Positions 51,875 through 62,245 of a stretch of DNA of 64,000 bases are shown here, in pieces. This DNA comes from Tolypothrix bouteillei VB521301 (GTDB taxonomy: Bacteria; Cyanobacteriota; Cyanobacteriia; Cyanobacteriales; Nostocaceae), in NCBI RefSeq assembly GCF_000760695.4, contig NZ_JHEG04000001.1:434785-498784 (forward strand), given 5' to 3'. The stretch's first letter is position 1. Each line of letters starts with the position of its first letter. Below the pieces are notes generated by a model. It was not told the origin of the DNA, did no database searches, and saw nothing but the letters and a program-made list of their open reading frames with translations. The translations under genes and the position numbers were made by a program.

Positions 51875-53182
51875 TTAATTTCTTGAGGTTTGCCTAGCCA
51901 TTATATCTTGATGGATTGCGATCGCTTTTTTGACATCTGTTATGTACTCTTGATAAATTACAGGCTTGTCTGATGCTGTATCAATTAACAGTTCACCAAT
52001 TGTATCTCGAGCGAGTTCGTTGATAGAGTCAATTAGCAAATTTGGCATTGTGATGTTGTCTTCTGCGATCTTTTTTATTGTAGGATTGGGGTTCTCTTGT
52101 TCTAGTATAGCTGCTAAAACCTGAATTTCATAATTTGGGAGCTTTTCTACGAGTTTAGCCCATTCTTCCGATGAATCTTCCAAATTATCTGCTAAACTAT
52201 TTACTGGTTCTAAAGAATCCATAAACTCAGAGAAGGGGAAAAACTCTGCTTCTCTGTTTTGCTCATTATTATCAAAAGTTGGATCGGAAGTTAAAGTTTC
52301 CATTTGTTGGAGCAGTTCCCAGACCTGGTTTTGTAATTGGTCGCGTTCCTCAAGAAGTAATGAAACTTGTCCTTGTAACTGTTCTAGCTCTCTCCGTTGC
52401 TCCGTGAGTTCTTCATGTAAAGAATTTAAGCTTGCTTCTATGCTTTCTCGCTCAGCTTTTTTAGCTGTCAGTAACAAAGATTGCTGTTGTTCTTGCACTT
52501 CCATCTCGTGAATTTCAATTCGCAACTCATACAATTTTTCTTCGAGTGGTGGCTTGAGTCTGTTAAGCAGGGTAATACTACTTTCTAGTTCTTGTTTTTG
52601 TTGTTGAAGTTCAAGAAGCTGATTTTGTAAATTTGTCACCTCAACACGAGACACATTGCAATTTAATTCCAAACGGCGTTTTTCTGAAGTGAGAGCAGAG
52701 AAAGAATGATTCAAGTCTACTTTTGTCTTATCTAGTGTATGTAGCTCGTTTTGAAGATAATTAATTTCTGCTTCTAACTTCTGCTTTTCTATGAAAAAAG
52801 AGCTAAGTTCTCGATGAAGACTATCTCTTTGAGTGCGACGTTCTACAAGCTGATTTTGTAATTTACCGGATTCTGAATAAAGTAAAGCATTATGTGCTTC
52901 AAGTTGCTTAATTTCTGAAACAATGCGAAATTTCAGCCCTTCAAGTTCTTGAATTCTCCTTTGGAGAGAATCTAAAACAAGCATTTCATTGTTTCGGCGT
53001 CGTTTATCTACAAAAAATGCAGCTAGATAAGTCGCAGGTACGGTGACCAAACCTGTAACAAAGGCTTTATTAAAATCCCAACTCAGGAAGAGGCTGAGAC
53101 TAAAACTGACGCCAAAAGCAATTATACCTATAATAAACCGATTGCTGACCATCGCTGATTGGTGACTGCTGGTTTTTAACAT
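51875..53182 (-). CDS. Membrane-anchored coiled-coil protein with TerB-C-like domain
   Basis: 435 residues. Two N-terminal membrane helices (FIIGIIAFGVSFSLSLFL and VTGLVTVPATYLAAFFV), then a long coiled coil (about residues 60-300, rich in Leu, Gln and Glu heptads), an acidic linker, and a C-terminal domain about 350-425: LPNYEIQVLAAILEQENPNP, LLIDSINELARDTIGELLID, IYQEYITDVKKAI. The last part resembles the TerB-C domain, which is found with helicases and P-loop ATPases in predicted stress or defence operons. It may anchor the complex to the inner membrane. TerB-C assignment is by eye. Confidence 0.7.
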   Translation of the reverse strand: MLKTSSHQSAMVSNRFIIGIIAFGVSFSLSLFLSWDFNKAFVTGLVTVPATYLAAFFVDKRRRNNEMLVLDSLQRRIQELEGLKFRIVSEIKQLEAHNALLYSESGKLQNQLVERRTQRDSLHRELSSFFIEKQKLEAEINYLQNELHTLDKTKVDLNHSFSALTSEKRRLELNCNVSRVEVTNLQNQLLELQQQKQELESSITLLNRLKPPLEEKLYELRIEIHEMEVQEQQQSLLLTAKKAERESIEASLNSLHEELTEQRRELEQLQGQVSLLLEERDQLQNQVWELLQQMETLTSDPTFDNNEQNREAEFFPFSEFMDSLEPVNSLADNLEDSSEEWAKLVEKLPNYEIQVLAAILEQENPNPTIKKIAEDNITMPNLLIDSINELARDTIGELLIDTASDKPVIYQEYITDVKKAIAIHQDIMARQTSRN

Positions 53183-53235
53183 AGTTATAGTTAAGGTTTT
53201 AAAAAAGAGGATTGGGGAAGGTAGGAGTCCCCTCT

Positions 53236-53276
53236 GGGGATAAGGGGATGGGGGAATTGGGGGATTGGGGGATTGG
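53236..53276. repeat. G-rich tandem repeat (GGGGGATT)
   Basis: GGGGATAAGGGGATGGGGG followed by repeats of ATTGGGGG. Located between the TerB-C-like gene and the upstream ATPase gene; related CCCAGTCCCTAG units follow at 53300-53336. Confidence 0.65.
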
Positions 53277-53301
53277 TCATCGATTTTTTAGTCCCCAGTC
53301 T

Positions 53302-54633
53302 CTAGTCCCCCATCCCTAGCTCCCAGTCCCTAGATAGTGCCAAATCTGATTTTAAGAAGTCAACAAACTGTCGTGCTGTCCTTCCGGAACGACCGTTATG
53401 ACGGGTCGCCCATTGCAAAGCTTGACGTTCTAAGTCCTCCTGAGATATTCCAATTTCAGCTTTGAGTGCAAGATGACGGACAATTTGCAAGTAAGTTTTT
53501 TGATCGGCTGGTTCAAAAGTCAAAGTCAAACCAAAGCGATCGCTAAAAGAAAGCTTTTCCTGCATGGTATCCCAAGCATGAATTTCGTCATTTTCCTTAG
53601 GAGAGGGTCTATCGGCAAAAAATTCTCGAATTAAGTGACGGCGGTTCGAGGTGGCGTATACGACGGCATTTTGAGGTCTTGCTGTCAAGTTCCCTTCTAA
53701 CACCACTTTGAGCGCTTTAAACGCATCATCATCTTCCTCAAAAGAAAGGTCGTCAACAAAGATAATAAATTTTTGTGGTAAACCGCGTAACTGTTCCACA
53801 ATTTTTGGTAAATCTTTTAATTCAGATTTTGCCACTTCCACCAAGCGTAAGTTTTGTTCGCCATATTCATTTAACAAAGCTTTGACTAAAGACGATTTTC
53901 CCGAACCACGGCTCCCGTACAGCAGTACGTGTAAGGCGACCTGTCCTGATAATAAAAACTGAGTGTTTTTTAACAAAGCTTCCTTTTGAGCCTCATAACC
54001 GGTCAATTGATTCAAACGAATTGGATCGGGATGGTATATTCCAACAAACTGTCCTGCTTCCCAGCGCAAAGCTTGACACTCTGCCAACAAACCAGTACCG
54101 GATTTACGATAATATACAGCCAATTCTTCAACTGCGTCAGCCCAATTTTCTAAATATTGTAGTTTTTCTATTACGGGTAATTCCTTATCTCCCACCGCCT
54201 CCTCTGGCTCCACATACCACACCACTGGTGATATAGGTAAATATGCTCCGGCTTGCACCCACTCACTTAAAGTCGCGCTACTGCACTCATAAAGACGTTG
54301 CAGCGCTTGTAAATCGTGCTCTGCTGCTGCTATCAAAGAATATGGCATTTTCTCGAATTCTTGCTTTTGAGCAAGTCGAGAAAAAGGATTGTCATCTCTA
54401 AGGATTTGAGTCACGAGATAATCTTCCCAGTTTTGACCTCTTGCAGCTAAGCATTTGAAATAACTGCCGTAGGCTTGAAGACAACCTCGCGCATCCGCAT
54501 CAATATAGCGTATAGCTTGCAACAAATCAAGAAATGCTTTCCCCGCTTCGCCGTGAAGAACAGATTGGTAGAGTAAAAGGGATGCTGCTTGACGTTGGAG
54601 AAACTGAACCTTTGCAACTACTTGATTATCCAT
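53302..54633 (-). CDS. DUF815-like AAA+ ATPase
   Basis: 443 residues from ATG 54633. The N-terminal half is helical. The AAA+ module starts at LNQLTGYEAQKEALLKNTQF, Walker A LLYGSRGSGKSSLVKALL, Walker B KFIIFVDDLSFEEDDDAFKA, sensor 1 VVYATSNRRHLI and a C-terminal lid with SGRTARQFVDFLKSDLAL. This is the DUF815/COG2607 group of uncharacterised ATPases. It is co-directional with the TerB-C/DUF2791/helicase genes 120 nt downstream and could be part of that unit, but DUF815 genes also occur alone. Confidence 0.88.
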   Translation of the reverse strand: MDNQVVAKVQFLQRQAASLLLYQSVLHGEAGKAFLDLLQAIRYIDADARGCLQAYGSYFKCLAARGQNWEDYLVTQILRDDNPFSRLAQKQEFEKMPYSLIAAAEHDLQALQRLYECSSATLSEWVQAGAYLPISPVVWYVEPEEAVGDKELPVIEKLQYLENWADAVEELAVYYRKSGTGLLAECQALRWEAGQFVGIYHPDPIRLNQLTGYEAQKEALLKNTQFLLSGQVALHVLLYGSRGSGKSSLVKALLNEYGEQNLRLVEVAKSELKDLPKIVEQLRGLPQKFIIFVDDLSFEEDDDAFKALKVVLEGNLTARPQNAVVYATSNRRHLIREFFADRPSPKENDEIHAWDTMQEKLSFSDRFGLTLTFEPADQKTYLQIVRHLALKAEIGISQEDLERQALQWATRHNGRSGRTARQFVDFLKSDLALSRDWELGMGD

Positions 54634-54769
54634 CAATTAATACCATTTTGGATGCGTGGATGCGTAGATTTTGGATTGATAAAGCCTTGCTAGAGCTTAT
54701 TTTTATCCAATGATCTGTAGCATTCTTTTTTCAGATTGGTATATTTTAATGTGATGTTGGTTGAGAGTT

Positions 54770-55147
54770 ATGGTAGATTTTCTGCCGATGCTTGCAGCAA
54801 AATCAAAATCTACACAGGTTTTAACAATGACTTTAGGTATTGTTGCAGCGCTTGCCTACGGCATTTTAGTCATTTTTGGTGGTATTATTGGCTACTTCAA
54901 AAGTAGTAGTACGATTTCGCTTGTAAGTGGTAGTTTGAGCGGTGTCTTACTGCTTTTCGCGGCTTTTGTCCAATTTCAAGGACAAAGTTGGGGAGTGATT
55001 TTAGCGTCTGGTATCACTGCCATTTTAGTTGTTTTCTTCGCATTCCGATTAGCTAAAACGCGAAAGTTTATGCCTGCAGGATTGATGATTACCCTAGGTG
55101 CATTGGCACTGGCAATTATGGTAAAGCAATTGGCAGCGTTGAAGTGA
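54770..55147 (+). CDS. TMEM14-family small membrane protein
   Basis: 125 residues from ATG 54770 (MVDFLPMLAAK). Four hydrophobic helices: TLGIVAALAYGILVIFGGII, ISLVSGSLSGVLLLFAAFV, GVILASGITAILVVFFAFRL and LMITLGALALAIMVKQL. The central GYFKSSSTISLVSGSLSG and the KTRKFMPAGLM segment are the TMEM14 pattern, shared with plant FAX plastid fatty-acid exporters. Possible role in fatty-acid or heme-related transport; not shown here. Confidence 0.88.
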   Translation: MVDFLPMLAAKSKSTQVLTMTLGIVAALAYGILVIFGGIIGYFKSSSTISLVSGSLSGVLLLFAAFVQFQGQSWGVILASGITAILVVFFAFRLAKTRKFMPAGLMITLGALALAIMVKQLAALK

Positions 55148-55205
55148 ATTAGGACTCGCTCCGTAAATTTTGATAAGTCCTAAAAACTTTCTATCACCTC
55201 GTCAC

Positions 55206-55234
55206 CTCGTTCCCAGGCTGAGCCTGGGAACGAG
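55206..55234. repeat. Palindromic repeat CTCGTTCCCAGGC
   Basis: CTCGTTCCCAGGC (55206-55218) and GCCTGGGAACGAG (55222-55234) form a perfect 13-bp stem with a TGA loop. This is a common dispersed palindrome in cyanobacteria and may terminate the TMEM14-like gene. Confidence 0.7.
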
Positions 55235-55345
55235 TGGCAGGCGGAAATTTGTAAAACTTAATATTAATTCAATAGATTTACCGATGCAATACTTTTTCCT
55301 CACAAGTTTCTCATATTAATTACCTACATTGGAAGCATAAAAGTA

Positions 55346-55376
55346 GAGCCCGCGTACAAGTCCCGATAAAGGGCTC
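55346..55376 (+). promoter_or_regulatory. Possible structured leader of the ComFB-like gene
   Basis: GAGCCC (55346-55351) and GGGCTC (55371-55376) can pair around a loop 20 nt upstream of the gene's GAGAGGAATT ribosome site. Six base pairs only; no known riboswitch recognised. Confidence 0.3.
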
Positions 55377-55397
55377 GTAGGGTAAGCGAGAGGAATT

Positions 55398-55754
55398 ATG
55401 AAAACTATTGTTAATTTAACTTTGGCTGCTATTGTTAGAGAAATTGATGCGGTTCTTGAAACCTATCCCCATCATCCCTATCAAAAAGCTTTTTCGATTC
55501 CCGACCTGCGCCAAGAACTGACTGCTCGTGTTCTGAGTCAAATCTCTAATTGCTATGTAGTTGTCGATACTCCTCAAAAACCATCATCCATTAGCCTGAA
55601 TTCATTGCCTTGTTCTTTGGACGAAAAAGAATGTATTAAAGGCTTAATTCATCGGGAAATTGAAAATATTTGTCATAAAAACGAAGAAGAGCTAAGCCGT
55701 CAAATAACTGAAGAACTTGACCCTAGCTTTGCTCCTTCTCATTGGTTTGGTTGA
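55398..55754 (+). CDS. ComFB-family protein (probable cyclic-dinucleotide receptor)
   Basis: 118 residues. The family sequence is clear: AAIVREIDAVLETYPHHPYQ, FSIPDLRQELTARVLSQISN then CYVVVD. ComFB homologues in cyanobacteria bind c-di-GMP or c-di-AMP and affect natural competence or cell size. The C-terminal part (LIHREIENICHKNEEELSRQ) is a helical extension present in many copies. ATG 55398 has GAGAGGAA upstream. The neighbouring synthetase is convergent. Confidence 0.88.
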   Translation: MKTIVNLTLAAIVREIDAVLETYPHHPYQKAFSIPDLRQELTARVLSQISNCYVVVDTPQKPSSISLNSLPCSLDEKECIKGLIHREIENICHKNEEELSRQITEELDPSFAPSHWFG

Positions 55755-55757
55755 TGA

Positions 55758-58580
55758 TTAAATACAAATTTCTGCTTTCACTACAGAAGCTTCAGAACTG
55801 CGATAGATATGGAAACCAAGTTTTTCACAAACTCTTTGCATACCGTAGTTTTCTGCCAAAATTTCGGCAGAAATTCGCTCTAACTTTTCATCGCGACCAA
55901 CTTGTATGAGTTGTCGAACTAACTCCGTTCCCAATCCGCGACACTGATATGGGTCACTCACAAGCATGGCAAATTCTGCTTCATTTTTGCCGTGCAATTT
56001 GCTCAACCGCCCAACTGCTAAAATCTGATGTTCTCCAGTTTGGGGATTGATATAATCGGCAACAAGTGCCATTTCGCGATCGTAATCAATGAAACACATC
56101 CGCGTGAGCCGTTCGTGAGCCACTCTAGATTTCAACTTAATCATGTGGAAATAGCGAAAATAAACGCTTTCTTCAGATAAAGTTTTGTGAAATTTTACTA
56201 ACAAAGGTTCATCTTCTGGCTGGATGGGGCGAATGGTGACTGGAGTACTATCTGCTAATGTCCAAGGAGCCACATATTGGGTTGGATAAGGTTTAATAGC
56301 AAGCTTTGGTAGTTGCTCTAGATCCGTATCTGCATCGTGTAAAACAATACGAGCATCTAAAGCAATCAGAGAAGGGTGTGGGGAATTTTCATTTCCTGCT
56401 ACGGGTTTTGCCAATAAGGGATTAATATCAATTTCTTTAATCCACGGTTGCTCGACGACAAGTTGACTAAATCTCACTAGCAGTTGCTCTAATGCTCCCA
56501 TATCGACTGCTTCCCGCCCCCGAACTCCTTGGAGTGCTTTGTAAATTCGGGTTTGCTCCATCATCCGGCGTGCTAACGTACTGTTGAGTGGTGGAAGAGC
56601 GATCGCGCGATCGCTAAATACCTCTACAAGTTGACCACCCGTACCAAACACTAACACCGGACCAAACTGCGGATCTATACTGCTACCAACAATTAACTCA
56701 TAGCCATCAAGTTTGACCATGGGTTGTACGGTGACTCCTTCAAAGAGAGGAGAGGGGGAGGGGGGTGTGTCTGATTGTCTTCTGCTTTCTGCCCATTTAC
56801 CAACAGAAGATTGAATGGAACGGTAAGCACTCCGAACTTCGTCAGCGTCGGTAAGATTTAACTTCACGCCACCAACATCAGTCTTGTGAGTAATGGTTTT
56901 GGAAAGTAATTTAACAACTACAGGGTAACCAATCGCTTCTGCACAAGCAACTGCTTGCTCTTCACTTGTAGAAATACACGTTTGTACTGTAGGAATGCCG
57001 TAAGCTGCTAGCACCTGTTTTGATTCAAACTCGGTGAGAAGAGCTCGGTTTTCCTGTTGGGCGTTTTGAATAATTTGTTCAACTTGAGTGCGGTTGAGCA
57101 CACCTTCCCCAAAAGCACACGGTAAAACTGGCGTTTCGTAAATACCTCTTAAGTTATAGCTATACTTCCACATATAGCTAAATGCTCGAGCTGCCGCATC
57201 AGGATAATTATAAGTGGGAATACCTGCTTGATTGAGAATACTTTCACCTTCTGCTACATCGGTTCCACCCATCCAACTGGCAAGAATGGGCTTACCGCGC
57301 AGGGATGTTGTTTGTAAAGTCGCTACAGAAGCTTGAAACTTTTTGGCTGTTTGGCTTGGGTCGGTCATAGCCTGAGGCGTGAGTATGACTAACAATCCAT
57401 CACTGTTGCGATCGCCCGCAGCAATTTCCAGTGATTGAATATACCGTTCTGGATCGGCATCACCCAAAATATCGATAGGATTGCTGTGACTGCCATGTGG
57501 TGGCAAGATCTTTTCTAAAGCTGAGTGCGTATCGGGAGATAAATCTGCCAATTCTCCACCACTACCAATAAGAGCATCAGTTGCTAGAACACCCGGTCCT
57601 CCAGCATTGGTAATAATTGTGAGGCGCGGTCCTTTTGGACGGGGCTGCTTTGCGAGCACCTCTGCCATATCAAACAAGTCGGCGATACTATTCACTCGCA
57701 GTACGCCACAACGACGAAACGCAGCATCTAGAACAGCATCACTACCAGCTAAAGCCCCTGTATGAGAAGCGGCTGCTTGTGCGGCGGCTTCAGTACGACC
57801 TGCTTTAATCACAATAATTGGTTTTGTAAGGGCGACTTCCCGTGCTGCTGAAAGGAACGAACGGGCGTTCCCAATAGATTCCATGTAAATCACTATGCTT
57901 TGTGTTTGCGGGTCATCACCGAGATAGTAAATCAGATCGCCCCAATCTACATCCAGCATGGAGCCAATGGAGACAAAAGCACTAAAACCTACATTTTCAC
58001 GTCTGCTCCAATCCAAAATAGAAGTACAAAGTGCTCCACTTTGACTGATAAAACCAACCGTACCGGGTCGAGCCATGCCATTAGCAAAGGTAGCATTTAA
58101 ACCCGTAATGGGATTCATAACACCCAGACAGTTAGGTCCGATCAGTCGCATTTTACCCTGGCGGACTTGTTCGAGAACTTGCTGTTCCAATTCAAAGCCA
58201 GCCGCTCCTGTTTCCTTAAAACCGGCTGATAAAACGATTGCGCCCTTGACTCCCGCACCAACACATTGACTGATGATTCCCGGAACCGTAGGAGCTGGTG
58301 TCGCAATCACAGCTAAATCTACTTGTTCTGGGACTTCCGCAATGTTGGGATATGCTTTAATTCCCAAAACATTACGGCGTTGCGGATTGACGGGGTATAC
58401 CGTACCGCCAAAAGAATTACTGATGAGATTCCAAAGTACGGTACGTCCAACACTCCCCGGTCTTTCTGTTGCTCCAATGACTGCGATCGCTTTGGGTGTA
58501 AAAATAGCATCCAGAGGGCGGTATTCCGAGCGGAGAATGTCGTATGCTCGGTCTGGCGTGCGTTCCGTTAACTGTTGCAT
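55758..58580 (-). CDS. ADP-forming acyl-CoA synthetase fused to GNAT acetyltransferase
   Basis: 940 residues. CoA-binding domain: [20 protein letters not shown]. Ligase domains: [40 protein letters not shown] (with the phospho-His), [21 protein letters not shown]-grasp part: [20 protein letters not shown] and [16 protein letters not shown] domain from about residue 780: [20 protein letters not shown] and [19 protein letters not shown]. This resembles acetate-CoA ligase (ADP-forming) or Pat-type protein acetyltransferases. A Pro/Ser loop ([10 protein letters not shown]) from a GA-rich tract (56743-56770) is inserted in the ATP-grasp part. Sixty nt after adhE on the same strand, so likely a fermentation operon. 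Confidence 0.92.
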   Translation of the reverse strand: MQQLTERTPDRAYDILRSEYRPLDAIFTPKAIAVIGATERPGSVGRTVLWNLISNSFGGTVYPVNPQRRNVLGIKAYPNIAEVPEQVDLAVIATPAPTVPGIISQCVGAGVKGAIVLSAGFKETGAAGFELEQQVLEQVRQGKMRLIGPNCLGVMNPITGLNATFANGMARPGTVGFISQSGALCTSILDWSRRENVGFSAFVSIGSMLDVDWGDLIYYLGDDPQTQSIVIYMESIGNARSFLSAAREVALTKPIIVIKAGRTEAAAQAAASHTGALAGSDAVLDAAFRRCGVLRVNSIADLFDMAEVLAKQPRPKGPRLTIITNAGGPGVLATDALIGSGGELADLSPDTHSALEKILPPHGSHSNPIDILGDADPERYIQSLEIAAGDRNSDGLLVILTPQAMTDPSQTAKKFQASVATLQTTSLRGKPILASWMGGTDVAEGESILNQAGIPTYNYPDAAARAFSYMWKYSYNLRGIYETPVLPCAFGEGVLNRTQVEQIIQNAQQENRALLTEFESKQVLAAYGIPTVQTCISTSEEQAVACAEAIGYPVVVKLLSKTITHKTDVGGVKLNLTDADEVRSAYRSIQSSVGKWAESRRQSDTPPSPSPLFEGVTVQPMVKLDGYELIVGSSIDPQFGPVLVFGTGGQLVEVFSDRAIALPPLNSTLARRMMEQTRIYKALQGVRGREAVDMGALEQLLVRFSQLVVEQPWIKEIDINPLLAKPVAGNENSPHPSLIALDARIVLHDADTDLEQLPKLAIKPYPTQYVAPWTLADSTPVTIRPIQPEDEPLLVKFHKTLSEESVYFRYFHMIKLKSRVAHERLTRMCFIDYDREMALVADYINPQTGEHQILAVGRLSKLHGKNEAEFAMLVSDPYQCRGLGTELVRQLIQVGRDEKLERISAEILAENYGMQRVCEKLGFHIYRSSEASVVKAEICI
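56743..56770. repeat. GA-rich low-complexity tract inside the synthetase gene
   Basis: Plus-strand run of GAGAGG/GGGGA units, in frame, translated as TPPSPSPLF. Same kind of tract as in mutS. Confidence 0.65.
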
Positions 58581-58604
58581 GATGGAAATTCCTTGTTTAA
58601 GCTT

Positions 58605-58634
58605 TGTAAAGACACGCCATAGCGCATCTTTACA
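58605..58634. repeat. Diverged copy of the 30-bp palindrome at 25727
   Basis: TGTAAAGACACGCCATAGCG followed by CATCTTTACA. It differs from the copy at 25727 by three substitutions. It lies between adhE and the synthetase gene, seven nt past the adhE stop. Confidence 0.7.
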
Positions 58635-58640
58635 GGCGTC

Positions 58641-61340
58641 CTAATTTGTTGCTAATTCAGTCGTAGGTGTTGCTATCGATTCTTCATGGAATGGAGCCGC
58701 ACTTTTCTTACAGCCCAAGTAAGCCAAAATATACAATTCCTTCAGGTCGTCAATCAGAGGATAACGTGGATTTGCTCCGGTGCATTGGTCATCAAACGCA
58801 CGTTCCGCCATTTCCTCAACTTTGGCATAAAACTCTTGTTCGGTCTCGTTAAGAGTTTCTTTAATCGTGCTGGGAACTTCAACTTCCCGCTTCAAGTTTT
58901 CCACGGCTTCAACAAGTTTCTCCACTTTTTCCTCAAGAGTATTGCCACCCAATTTTAGATAATCGGCAATCTCTGCGTACCGTTCTTTGGCATGAGGATA
59001 TTTATATTGTGGGAAGATAGCTTGCTTAAAGGGTATATCTGTAGCGTTGTAGCGGATCGTGTGAGAAATCAGCAGTGCATTTGCCAAACCGTGAGGAACG
59101 TGGAAAGTCGATCCCAACTTATGAGCCATGGAATGACAAACTCCCAAAAACGCATTTGCAAATGCCATTCCAGCAATTGTAGCTGCATAGTGGACTTTCT
59201 CTTTTGCCTCTGGGTCTTTAGCACCGTTCTTATAAGAACGTGGCAAATACTTAAACAGTAGCCCAATAGCCTCAAGCGCCAACCCTTCTGTAAATTCCGT
59301 TGCTAAAACCGATACATAAGATTCGAGAGCGTGGGTGAGAGCATCCAAACCACCGTAAGCTGTGAGTTGCTTGGGCATGCTCAGCACTAACTCAGGATCG
59401 ACAATTGCCATGTTTGGAGTCAAGGCATAATCAGCAAGAGGATACTTCACTCCCACACGGTCATCTGTAACCACTGCAAAGGGTGTCACTTCCGAACCCG
59501 TTCCAGAAGTCGTGGGGATCGCTACCATTGTTGCTTTTTGACCCAGTGCGGGGAGTTCGTAAACTCGCTTGCGGATATCCATAAACCGCATCGCCAACCC
59601 TTCAAATTCAACTTCTGGATGTTCGTACATCAACCACATGACTTTAGCAGCATCCATGGGCGAACCACCACCAACAGCTATAATCACATCTGGTTGATAG
59701 TTTCTAAGTAAAGCAAGCCCCCGCTCGACATTGGAGAGTGTAGGATCGGGTTCAACATCGTGGAAGATATCGTAACTAACTCCGATTTGATCTAGAACTT
59801 TAGTTACCTTCTCTAAGATGCCTAAATTAAATAACGGTTTGTCAGTGACGATAAAAGCTCGTTTTTTATCAGCTAGCTCGCGCAATGCTACAGGTAAACA
59901 GCCGTACTTAAAGTAGATTTTGGGTGGTACGCGGAACCAGAGCATATTTTCCCGTCGTTCTGACACCGTTTTAATATTTAGTAAGTGGTGAGGAGCTACG
60001 TTATCTGAAACTGTATTCCCGCCCCAAGTCCCACAACCTAAAGTTAACGAAGGATCGAGTTTAAAGTTGTAGAGGTCGCCGATCGCACCTTGAGAAGAAG
60101 GAGTATTGATGAGCAGTCGTGCTGTCTTAAGAGTGTTCTCAAAGTAAACAATATCATCTAGATTCGCCGGGTCTGTATAAAGGACTGCAGTGTGTCCGGG
60201 ACCGCCAAAAGCCACCAACTTTTGAGCTTTTTGAACTGCTTCGTGGTAGTTTCTGGCTCGATACATTGCAAGTATTGGCGATAGCTTCTCATGAGCAAAA
60301 GGTTCGTGACTCCCAATGTCTTCTACTTCAGCAATTAAAACTTTGTAACTGGTGGGTAGTGGACAATAGACTTGTTCGCCATGATTTGCGATCGCAACCC
60401 GTTTTAGGTCAATTCCTGCCAAATTTGCAAGAGACTCTACCGATTGTCCGACAATCGCTGCATTCAAACGACCCTCTTTAAGCACTAAATTGCCTAATTT
60501 TTCTTTTTCTTCCCCTGTCAAAACATAAGCACCACGACGGATAAATTCTTGTTTAACTTGCTCGTATACTGAATCCACAACGATGACAGACTGCTCGGAA
60601 GCGCAAATCATCCCATTATCAAAGGTTTTACTGATCGTAATCGAGCTAACTGCCGTTTGAATATCTGCAGAACTATCAATGACAGCTGGAGTGTTTCCAG
60701 CACCTACACCCAATGATGGATGTCCCGATGAATAAGCTGCTTTCACCATAGCGGGTCCACCCGTTGCCAAAATCAGCTTCACTTCAGGGTGTTGCATTAA
60801 TGCTTTCGAGAGTTCCACCGTCGGTTCATCAATCCAACCAATGATATCTTCAGGCGCACCTGCAGCCACAGCCGCCTCTAGAATTATTTTTGCCGCTTCT
60901 ATAGTGCAACGAGGCGCACGGGGGTGAGGAGAAAAGATAATGGCGTTGCGTGTTTTGAGAGAAATTAGAGCTTTGAAGATAGTGGTTGATGTTGGGTTGG
61001 TGACAGGAACAATTCCAGCTACGATCCCTACTGGTTCCGCAATTTTTTGAATACCAAAAGATTTATCGTCTTCAATAACGCCACAAGTACGTTCTTGCTT
61101 GTACTTGTTATAAATATATTCAGATGCAAAGTGGTTTTTAATAACTTTGTCTTCTACAATGCCCATGCCTGTTTCCGCAACCGCCATTTTTGCTAGGGGT
61201 ATGCGTTGGGCGTTCGCAGCTTGAGCCGCTTTTTTGAAAATTTGGTCTATTTGCTGTTGAGTGTAGGTGGCAAAGACTTCTTGAGCTGCTTTAACGCGTT
61301 GGATAAGTTGTTCTAGTTCTTCGAGATTTGTAACTCTCAT
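58641..61340 (-). CDS. adhE: Bifunctional acetaldehyde-CoA / alcohol dehydrogenase AdhE
   Basis: 899 residues from ATG 61340 (MRVTNLEELEQLIQ), with AAAGGA further upstream. N-terminal ALDH domain: GIVAGIVPVTNPTSTTIFKA, the catalytic Cys in DNGMICASEQSVIV, and LGVGAGNTPAVID. C-terminal iron-dependent ADH domain: VIIAVGGGSPMDAAKVMW, ATTSGTGSEVTPFAVVTD, DALTHALESYVSVLA and GVCHSMAHKLGSTFHVPHG with the iron-binding His residues. It reduces acetyl-CoA to ethanol in the dark or without oxygen. The acyl-CoA synthetase follows directly, giving ethanol and acetate branches from acetyl-CoA. Confidence 0.96.
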   Translation of the reverse strand: MRVTNLEELEQLIQRVKAAQEVFATYTQQQIDQIFKKAAQAANAQRIPLAKMAVAETGMGIVEDKVIKNHFASEYIYNKYKQERTCGVIEDDKSFGIQKIAEPVGIVAGIVPVTNPTSTTIFKALISLKTRNAIIFSPHPRAPRCTIEAAKIILEAAVAAGAPEDIIGWIDEPTVELSKALMQHPEVKLILATGGPAMVKAAYSSGHPSLGVGAGNTPAVIDSSADIQTAVSSITISKTFDNGMICASEQSVIVVDSVYEQVKQEFIRRGAYVLTGEEKEKLGNLVLKEGRLNAAIVGQSVESLANLAGIDLKRVAIANHGEQVYCPLPTSYKVLIAEVEDIGSHEPFAHEKLSPILAMYRARNYHEAVQKAQKLVAFGGPGHTAVLYTDPANLDDIVYFENTLKTARLLINTPSSQGAIGDLYNFKLDPSLTLGCGTWGGNTVSDNVAPHHLLNIKTVSERRENMLWFRVPPKIYFKYGCLPVALRELADKKRAFIVTDKPLFNLGILEKVTKVLDQIGVSYDIFHDVEPDPTLSNVERGLALLRNYQPDVIIAVGGGSPMDAAKVMWLMYEHPEVEFEGLAMRFMDIRKRVYELPALGQKATMVAIPTTSGTGSEVTPFAVVTDDRVGVKYPLADYALTPNMAIVDPELVLSMPKQLTAYGGLDALTHALESYVSVLATEFTEGLALEAIGLLFKYLPRSYKNGAKDPEAKEKVHYAATIAGMAFANAFLGVCHSMAHKLGSTFHVPHGLANALLISHTIRYNATDIPFKQAIFPQYKYPHAKERYAEIADYLKLGGNTLEEKVEKLVEAVENLKREVEVPSTIKETLNETEQEFYAKVEEMAERAFDDQCTGANPRYPLIDDLKELYILAYLGCKKSAAPFHEESIATPTTELATN

Positions 61341-62245
61341 AGTTTGTTTGTGTCCTTTGTGAAATATTTGTGGAATATTCACTTGCCTCACCTGTAAAGT
61401 TAGAAGGCAAAATTGAGGAACTTGTGAAGAATTAGTACTTAACCAAATTCATTGTGAGGCGCTGAACGATCCCCGATTGTTGAAAGGATCTGAACACGCA
61501 CGTTGGCGAAAGAAATAGGTACAATCCCTATTAACTAGGTACTGACAGGCGTCATAGTACCTATTTAAAAAGGAAACGTTTTATTATTACGCCTTTCTGC
61601 GCTAAGCTTAACGATTTTTGTAGGGTTGGCAATGCCAGCCCTATGCCCATAGGTAATCTCTTAGGTAGGCAGGGACTCACCAATCTCTAGATTAAGGTGC
61701 CAACAGATAGAAACCAGGTTTTGGGCTGACCACGCGGGTACTCTGGAAAACCGGGTAAGTACTTAGGTTGAATTTAGACAATGATACCATAACTACAGAA
61801 AACCTTTTAAGAAAAAGTAAAAAAATATACCATATTTTTTGAGATAAACCTGGGTATTGAGAAATAAGAAAGACAATGATGTTCGCGAGCGATCGCATTA
61901 AAGATTCATTTCTAAAAAACTGACTTTTCTACGACCATACTTTTTTCAAGATTTTAGTAACATAAGACACATTATCATATGAATTTTTATTACCAAACAC
62001 CTTCATGTAAAGAAAATATTTCAGTCAAGTTAAGCGTTGCTACTTTCATATTTTCTTTATTAAGGATTTTTAAACACTTAGGATTTTGGTATTTTTTTCT
62101 TTATTTTTCTAGATATTGATTGAATTTCTGACATAAAAGAAGTTCAGTTATTATCCCGATTTAAAAAGATTTTTGCCAATGTTAGTCTTGATTCAGTTGA
62201 GAGACATCAACTAAAAAGTTTTTTTAAATAATTGGGAAGTGAAAA
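61341..62245. other. Long intergenic region upstream of adhE
   Basis: About 900 bases with no gene I can support. It contains partial AAACCAGGTTT/AAAACCGGGT repeats near 61706-61760 and is AT-rich from 61780 on. It must hold the adhE promoter (minus) and that of the secreted protein (plus); no clear regulator site is seen. Confidence 0.5.

Noticed and set aside
61692..61898. 68-codon minus-strand frame upstream of adhE
   Set aside because: Low-complexity, no ribosome site, and overlaps AAACCAGG-type repeats; not supported as a gene.
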